Position numbers and translations under genes: made by a program
Notes under the pieces: generated by a model
What the model saw: only the letters and a program-made list of their open reading frames with translations
Database searches by the model: none
What the model was told of the DNA's origin: nothing
Part shown: positions 60,582-61,858 of the stretch, piece after piece
Numbering within the stretch: the stretch's first letter is position 1
Layout of the letters: the number at the start of each line of letters is the position of its first letter
Assembly: GCA_964468435.1 (NCBI GenBank)
Contig: CAYXVE010000028.1
Span: 1 to 61,858, forward strand
DNA length: 61,858 nucleotides
Reading direction: 5' to 3'
Source of the DNA: JBCCTX01 sp964468435
Lineage (GTDB): Bacteria; Bacteroidota; Bacteroidia; J057

Positions 60582-61858
60582 CAAATATACCGTAATTAAG
60601 GGTGGGTTGACCACCATTACACCTGTATCCATAGGGACTAGCCAGGAGGCTGTACGTTCTCCATACACAGACTTTGTGGTTAGTAAGGATAATCAGAACG
60701 TACATTATATCGACCATACCCTTTTTGAGCAAGAGCTATTAAAGCAAGGAGACCAAATCATACATGATTTTGCTCGCGCCATTGCCCAAATGGATAATAA
60801 TCGCTCCAATTTCAATCTTTTTCAATTTATCAATCAACGGCTCAATGTCCCGCTGGAAAAGGTTGTTTCTACATCTCTACCATCTAAAGGATTGACCTAC
60901 CAGGATCGGATCATGATCACAGAAGTGATTAAGACTGCAGGTAAGGTCTATATTCCTGGAAGTACCATGAAAGGAGCCATTAGAAATGCGATGCTCTATG
61001 ATTGGTTGACAAAAGATAAGGAATATGGAGGTAAAGAAAAGCTCAAGGAATGGACAGAACAGATTGATACTTGTTATAAAACAAGTCAAAATATGATTTC
61101 TGAGTTGGAAGGGCTTATGAAAGAACAGAAAAGGACGAGGTTGAATCGGGATAAGTTTAGTAAGCTGAGGTATCTCAAAAGAAAGTTGCAAGAGCAAATT
61201 CGCAAACATATCGAAATGGATGATTCCTATCTATTTGGAAATATGAGGGACAAGAGAAGAAAAACTGCATTAGATAGCCATCATATTCGGATAGGTGATA
61301 CAGAGGCACAGGAAGCATCTGATCATAATCTGGGTGTATATTTCACACAACGATTGAATTTAGGCACTGGAAAGCTGACAGTACCTCAGGTGAAGGAGGC
61401 GATCCTTCCTGATGTTTCTTTTCCTTTTCAGTGGGAAATCTTGAAGGGATTTACCCATCCCTATCTCAAATACTGGGACAAACATGCTCCATCAGACCTG
61501 TTGCGAGTACTTAACAATTTTTCACTAGCTTCTATAGATTATGAATCTACTCAGACAGATGAACTCCTTGACCGGAAAAGTATCCGTGAACTACAGGCAT
61601 TTAAAGAAGCCTATCAAGAGCTTATTCGCCAATCAAACAACCTGGATGAAAAAAATGAAGCAATATTCCGGATTGGATCAGGCAAAACCTATTATGACAA
61701 CTCATATGGACTGGCTCTGCGAAAGGAGGATCCAGAGATACATAAAAAGTTTCGAAAGCTCTTTATGCTGGAACCCCTTCAGGATATCTATCCTATTACC
61801 CGTACGGTATCAGTCATTAATCAGGAGGTTAAAAGCCCGTTGGGATGGGTGAAAGTAA
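60571..61858 (+). CDS. csm5: Csm5 (3'-end RAMP subunit), truncated by window end
   Basis: Translation from ATG 60571 stays open for 429 codons to the last base of the window. The start KYTVIKGGLTTITPVSIGT and the RAMP phrase YIPGSTMKGAIRNAMLYDWL (near 130) identify Csm5, which caps the 3' side of the effector complex and helps crRNA trimming. A basic, helical insert lies at about 155-225. The C-terminal GSGKTYYDNSYGLALRK and SPLGWVKV are family-like, and the latter usually lies within a few residues of the end, so only a short tail should be missing. It overlaps csm4 by 11 bp. Confidence 0.9.
   Translation, partial: MKSNKYTVIKGGLTTITPVSIGTSQEAVRSPYTDFVVSKDNQNVHYIDHTLFEQELLKQGDQIIHDFARAIAQMDNNRSNFNLFQFINQRLNVPLEKVVSTSLPSKGLTYQDRIMITEVIKTAGKVYIPGSTMKGAIRNAMLYDWLTKDKEYGGKEKLKEWTEQIDTCYKTSQNMISELEGLMKEQKRTRLNRDKFSKLRYLKRKLQEQIRKHIEMDDSYLFGNMRDKRRKTALDSHHIRIGDTEAQEASDHNLGVYFTQRLNLGTGKLTVPQVKEAILPDVSFPFQWEILKGFTHPYLKYWDKHAPSDLLRVLNNFSLASIDYESTQTDELLDRKSIRELQAFKEAYQELIRQSNNLDEKNEAIFRIGSGKTYYDNSYGLALRKEDPEIHKKFRKLFMLEPLQDIYPITRTVSVINQEVKSPLGWVKV

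Noticed and set aside
61541..61852. 103-codon plus-strand frame near the window end
   Set aside because: It is an out-of-frame shadow within csm5, which stays open from 60571 to the window edge.

Overview
The window is about 62 kb of a member of the Bacteroidota. The lineage call rests on family content: a TonB system with paired ExbD proteins, DUF4292, DUF1573, DUF1501/DUF1800, a BatA-like VWA protein, and the start of a SusC-type receptor. TAnnTTTG-type promoter boxes appear and Shine-Dalgarno sites are mostly lacking. Coding GC looks moderate (low 40s by eye). I cannot fix the order or genus. A run of exactly 100 N at 47413-47512 shows this is a draft or scaffolded assembly. No rRNA, tRNA or CRISPR array was recognised.

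Layout. 0.1-8 kb: a conserved hypothetical, an AddA-like helicase-nuclease, two unknown small or secreted proteins, a DUF1573 protein, DNA polymerase IV and a YegP protein. 8.3-12.4 kb (minus): an envelope cluster dut > TPR protein > DUF4292 lipoprotein > EnvC-like LytM protein. 12.6-17.5 kb (plus): scpB and an rRNA pseudouridine synthase, then exbB-exbD-exbD-tonB with a good promoter in front and a strong terminator behind. 17.8-21.9 kb (minus): an oxidative pentose phosphate operon rpiB > gnd > zwf > pgl. A PBP4-type lipoprotein follows. 23.4-29.9 kb (plus): purN-purH and the rod-shape genes mreB-mreC-mreD-mrdA. 29.9-37.6 kb (minus): OmpA-like protein > membrane protein with six HhH-like repeats > prohibitin-like SPFH protein > VWA protein > DUF1800 > DUF1501. 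38-40.8 kb (minus): dxr and rseP, with a hairpin cluster behind rseP. 40.9 kb: a dolichol-phosphate-mannose-synthase-like glycosyltransferase.

41.8-50.2 kb looks like a damaged glycan-use locus. It holds an NRAMP/sugar-isomerase chimera, an intact GH20 hexosaminidase, a DASS-type transporter, a TonB-receptor N-terminus that stops after 134 residues, and a large secreted carbohydrate-active candidate interrupted by the N gap. The gap is flanked by an identical 55-bp sequence on both sides. Removing one copy plus the Ns restores one continuous 939-codon reading frame, so the gap is most likely an unmerged contig overlap.

50.2-54.3 kb (minus): a peptidase S9 protein with a C-terminal sulfatase-modifying-factor-like domain, then hemL. 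After 770 bp of non-coding DNA the window ends in a type III-A CRISPR-Cas operon: cas6-cas10-csm2-csm3-csm4-csm5, with csm5 cut by the window edge. Cas10 keeps the GGDD cyclase motif but shows no HD nuclease motif. Base composition changes inside its first 40 or so codons. The array, adaptation genes and any cyclic-oligoadenylate effector must lie outside the window or be absent.
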